DNA of 64,000 nt, from NCBI GenBank assembly GCA_017391465.1, contig JAFOYH010000045.1:6412-70411 (forward strand), read 5' to 3'. The translations under genes and the position numbers were made by a program. This stretch comes from Lachnospiraceae bacterium (GTDB taxonomy: Bacteria > Bacillota_A > Clostridia > Lachnospirales > Lachnospiraceae). Each line of letters begins with the position of its first letter. The stretch's first letter is position 1. Shown here piece after piece: positions 61,061 through 64,000 of the stretch. The notes under the pieces are model-generated. The model worked only from the letters and a program-made list of their open reading frames with translations, had not been told where the DNA came from and did no database searches.

Positions 61061-62623
61061 ATGAAAAGATCCAAAAAGATTCTTTTAAGTGTAATGACAC
61101 TTGTAGTAACTATTGCACTTTGCGCATGTGGAGGCGATAAGGGAGGCGAGACTTCAGCAGAAGGTAATAACTCTACGGAAACAACAACAGATTCTGAAGC
61201 AGCAGGTAAACCGGTTAAAGGCGGCGAAATCACTGTTGGTATCACACAGGATCTAGATAGTCTTGACCCGCACAATATGGTGGCAGCAGGAACTAGAGAA
61301 GTTATGTACAACGTTTTTGAAGGCCTTGTAAAGGCTGACAGTAACGGCAATCTTGTGCCTGCAGTTGCTAGTGACTATGATATTTCTAAAGATGCTAAAG
61401 AATACACTTTCATCTTAAGAGATGGTATCACATTCCACGATGGCAGCCCAGTCACTGTTGAAGATGTTAAATATTCGATTGAACGATATGCGGGGATTAA
61501 CAGCTCCGCATTTTCTAGTTTAGCGGCTGTTGAGATTATTGATGAAAGTACAGTGAAAGTTGTGTTGAATGAAGGAAATACAGAATTCCTTTCCATGCTT
61601 ACATTGGAAATTGTTCCGCAGAGTAATGAAGCTAATTTCGCTACGAACCCAATTGGAACTGGTCCATTTAAGTTTGTATCCTATACACCTGGTCAGGATT
61701 TTGTTGTAGAAGCTTACGATGGTTACTGGAATCCTGAACTTCCATATCTTGACAAAGTTACATTTAAGATTGTACCGGATACAGATACAGCAATCGTTCA
61801 GCTTCAGGCAGGAACAATTGACGTATATCAGTATTTGACAGCAGATATGGCAGCACAGCTGACAGATAAGTTTGATATTGTAGAAGGAAGTATTAACTAC
61901 ATTCAGGGCTTATTCTTCAGTCAGACATATGAACCGCTTCAGAAACTTGAAGTTCGTCAGGCGATCAACTATGCAGTCGATAAAAATATGATCAATGATA
62001 TGCTCTTTAATGGACAGAGCCAGATCATTGGTACACATATGATTCCTGCAATGGGTAAATTCTATAACGAAGAAACCAATGATTTATATCCAAGAGACGT
62101 TGAAAAAGCAAAAGAACTTTTAAAAGAAGCCGGTTATGAAAATGGTTTCGACCTTGTGATTTCTGTGCCAAACAACTATGTTCCACATATGCAGACAGCA
62201 GAAATTATTGTTGAAAACCTTAAAGAAGCCGGTATCAATGCAACAATTGAACCTGTTGAATGGAATACATGGTTAACAGATGTTTACGGTGAAGGTAAAT
62301 TCCAGGCAACAATTACTGCATTTACTGCAAAATTAGATGCAGCAACAACACTTAGAAATTACTATAAAGATTCACCAACAAACTTTATGAAATATCATAA
62401 TGAAGAATTTGAAGCTGCTTATGCAGCAGCAAAAGCATCCATCGATGATGCAGAAAAAACACAGCTTTACAGAGATTGTTTAATGATCCTCTCTAAAGAT
62501 GCGGCAGCGGTTTATATTCAGGATCCAGCGAACCTTGTAGCAATGAAAAAAGGTCTTGAAGGATACGAATTCTATCCAATCTCTGCACAGGATGTATCTA
62601 TCATTCATTATGTACAGGAATAA
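61061..62623 (+). CDS. ABC transporter substrate-binding lipoprotein (family 5, peptide/nickel type)
   Basis: A 520-residue extracellular binding protein. Lipobox ALCAC with Cys23 follows a signal peptide. After a Ser/Thr/Glu-rich linker comes the SBP_bac_5 fold with GGEITVGITQDLDSLDPHNM, VMYNVFEGLVKAD, FHDGSPVTVEDVKYSIER, NPIGTGPFKF and VRQAINYAVDKNMIND. The family feeds peptides, nickel or similar solutes to two permeases, which follow. ATG 61061 with AAGGAG before it is chosen; codons from 61025 are in frame but lack an RBS. The divergent peptidase pepF hints at peptides as substrate. Confidence 0.92.
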   Translation: MKRSKKILLSVMTLVVTIALCACGGDKGGETSAEGNNSTETTTDSEAAGKPVKGGEITVGITQDLDSLDPHNMVAAGTREVMYNVFEGLVKADSNGNLVPAVASDYDISKDAKEYTFILRDGITFHDGSPVTVEDVKYSIERYAGINSSAFSSLAAVEIIDESTVKVVLNEGNTEFLSMLTLEIVPQSNEANFATNPIGTGPFKFVSYTPGQDFVVEAYDGYWNPELPYLDKVTFKIVPDTDTAIVQLQAGTIDVYQYLTADMAAQLTDKFDIVEGSINYIQGLFFSQTYEPLQKLEVRQAINYAVDKNMINDMLFNGQSQIIGTHMIPAMGKFYNEETNDLYPRDVEKAKELLKEAGYENGFDLVISVPNNYVPHMQTAEIIVENLKEAGINATIEPVEWNTWLTDVYGEGKFQATITAFTAKLDAATTLRNYYKDSPTNFMKYHNEEFEAAYAAAKASIDDAEKTQLYRDCLMILSKDAAAVYIQDPANLVAMKKGLEGYEFYPISAQDVSIIHYVQE

Positions 62624-62714
62624 TCCGGTTTAAGGATTAGAATCAAAGATTTATTTGTATTTAAACAAGAAATAATATAAGTATATTTCAGATAGAAAGG
62701 GCACGAAAAAAACC

Positions 62715-63659
62715 ATGAAATACATGATAAAAAAATTAACAACTCTCATTATAACTTTGTTACTTGTATCCATGGTCACTTTCGTGGCCTTTTCTGTCAT
62801 TCCGGGGGATGCAGCGATTGCAAAACTCGGAACGGATGCGACACCGGAGCGTATCGAAGCGCTTCGTGAGGAGATGGGATTAAATGATCCGATTCCTGAA
62901 CGCTATGTGAATTGGCTTAAAGATGCCGTTCGAGGTGATTTTGGAGATTCCTATCAGTATGCGGGAATCACAGTCAGTGAACTTTTAAGTCAGAGATTGC
63001 CGGTAACAATCATGCTTGCGGTATTATCTCTGTTAATTATCGTTATTATTTCAATTCCGATCGGTATTATTGCTGCGAGGAAAGAAGGCACGATCATCGA
63101 CGTGTTTATTAACCTGTTTACGCAGGTAACAATGGCTGTTCCGGGATTTTTCCTTGGAATGGTTGTTACATATATTTTTGGTATTACCCTTAAGATTTTC
63201 CAGCCGGGAAACTTTGTGATGCCGCAGACGGATTTTTGGGGATGTTTAAAATATCTTATTTTCCCAGCGATTTCCATTGCTATTCCAAAGATTGCCATGG
63301 TTGTCAAGTTCTTAAGAAACTCTGTTTTAAGTGAAGTGAAAAAAGACTATGTTCGTACAGCCTACAGTAAAGGCAATCGTACGAAAAAAGTATTATATAT
63401 ACATGTATTGCAGAATGCATTAATTCCGGTGATTACTTTCGTTGCCATTGTCGCAGCAGAAGTTTTAGCAGGCGGTATTGTTGTTGAACAGGTGTTTAGT
63501 GTGAATGGTATGGGACGTCTTTTGGTTACTGCGATTTCCAATCGTGATTTTCCTGTTGTTCAGGCAGTTGTTCTGTATATTACAGCGATTGTAATTATTA
63601 TTAACTTTGTTGTAGATATGCTCTATCAGTTGGTAGATCCTAGAGTGCGTACAGAATAG
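62715..63659 (+). CDS. ABC transporter permease, DppB/OppB type
   Basis: A 314-residue permease with six helices. The N-terminal family block includes VTFVAFSVIPGDAAIAKLG and LREEMGLNDPIPERYVNWL. The EAA loop that contacts the ATPase reads YVRTAYSKGNRTKKVLYIHVLQNAL near residue 215, and the end has VNGMGRLLVTAISNRDFPVVQ. It forms the channel with the next gene. RBS (AGAAAGG) is 14 bases upstream of this ATG; an ATG nine bases later is also possible. Confidence 0.93.
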   Translation: MKYMIKKLTTLIITLLLVSMVTFVAFSVIPGDAAIAKLGTDATPERIEALREEMGLNDPIPERYVNWLKDAVRGDFGDSYQYAGITVSELLSQRLPVTIMLAVLSLLIIVIISIPIGIIAARKEGTIIDVFINLFTQVTMAVPGFFLGMVVTYIFGITLKIFQPGNFVMPQTDFWGCLKYLIFPAISIAIPKIAMVVKFLRNSVLSEVKKDYVRTAYSKGNRTKKVLYIHVLQNALIPVITFVAIVAAEVLAGGIVVEQVFSVNGMGRLLVTAISNRDFPVVQAVVLYITAIVIIINFVVDMLYQLVDPRVRTE

Positions 63660-63668
63660 GAGTACAAA

Positions 63669-64000
63669 ATGAAGAATAAAAAATGGAATTATAATTTAAC
63701 CATTGGAACGATCATTGCTGTGATTGTTGTTCTCATGGCTGTCATTGGCATGTTCTGGACACCATATGGTCCAACAGATATGGATTTTATGTTAAAAAAT
63801 GCCGCGCCATCCTTGCTTCATCCATTTGGTTGTGATAATTTTGGACGCGATATTTTAAGCCGAATCATGAATGGTATGGGAACGACATGTTTCGTTGCTC
63901 TTTGTACGGTCGGCATCGGTGTTGTTTTTGGAACGATTATTGGTTCTGTTACAGGCTTTTTTGGCGGATGGATTGATGAAGTTGTGATGCGTATTTCGGA
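63669..64000 (+). CDS. ABC transporter permease, DppC/OppC type (5' part)
   Basis: The gene begins at ATG 63669 behind TAGGAG and runs off the window after about 110 codons. The visible part has an N-terminal helix (about 10-30), HPFGCDNFGRDILSRIMNG near residue 52 (family motif HPLGTDxxGRDxxSR) and the start of the BPD_transp domain with GTIIGSVTGFFGGWIDEVVMR. It is the partner of the upstream permease. The ATPase genes should follow outside the window. Confidence 0.92.
   Translation, partial: MKNKKWNYNLTIGTIIAVIVVLMAVIGMFWTPYGPTDMDFMLKNAAPSLLHPFGCDNFGRDILSRIMNGMGTTCFVALCTVGIGVVFGTIIGSVTGFFGGWIDEVVMRIS

Noticed and set aside
62651..62677. Possible stem-loop between the substrate-binding protein and permease genes
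   Set aside because: TTATTT/AAATAA pair but the rest needs bulges and there is no U-run; AT-rich chance pairing is likely.
1..64000. CRISPR arrays, tRNA or rRNA genes, IS elements, prophage genes
   Set aside because: None seen on either strand; all sizeable open frames are assigned and all gaps are under 300 bases.

Overview
The window looks like chromosomal core DNA of a low-to-mid GC Gram-positive anaerobe of the class Clostridia, most likely the family Lachnospiraceae. The basis is the gene order (yicC-remA-gmk-rpoZ, then priA-def-fmt-rsmB-rlmN-stp-prkC-rsgA-rpe-thiN, then a dcw cluster running into spoIIGA-sigE-sigG, then ymxH-nrdR), a eukaryote-type HisA, and strong AGGAGG-type ribosome binding sites with near-consensus sigma-A promoters. 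I cannot name the genus. There is no rRNA, tRNA, IS element, prophage or CRISPR array that I can support. No gap between genes exceeds 300 bases.

Layout. 1-9,220: end of an M24 peptidase, a divergent cyclophilin, a 5'-nucleotidase lipoprotein, TspO, a KdpD/KdpE-like two-component pair, a Na/Pi cotransporter with PhoU domain, the ribosome-rescue factor RqcH and a small unknown protein. 9,251-25,589: one long run of co-directional housekeeping genes: RNA metabolism (yicC, rlmN, rsmB), transcription (rpoZ, rpoD), replication restart (priA), N-terminal processing (def, fmt), the Stp/PrkC phosphatase-kinase pair that senses cell wall fragments, rsgA, rpe, thiN and a DMT exporter. ychF then stands convergent.

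26,940-42,481: the division and cell wall (dcw) cluster, opening with a sigma-A promoter and four tandem MraZ boxes: mraZ, rsmH, ftsL-like, two class B penicillin-binding proteins, mraY, murD, ftsW-type SEDS gene, murA, ftsQ/divIB and ftsZ. It is followed by the sporulation sigma block spoIIGA-sigE-sigG. The block has an atypical long-spacer promoter with Spo0A-box-like sequences, but SpoIIGA lacks its membrane half and the SigE pro-region is unusual. This is the most interesting place in the window and may represent decay or rewiring of forespore-to-mother-cell signalling.

42,490-64,000: a mosaic of single genes and small operons. It holds an orphan EctB-type aminotransferase, an orphan eukaryote-type HisA with a small unknown partner, YbaK, YmxH, NrdR, Dtd, ComM-DprA-TopA, a ZIP transporter, an iron alcohol dehydrogenase, HtpG behind a perfect CIRCE operator, a membrane-anchored barnase with its barstar inhibitor, a putative metal exporter, an LspA-like protein, and oligoendopeptidase F divergent from a peptide-type ABC importer that runs off the right edge.
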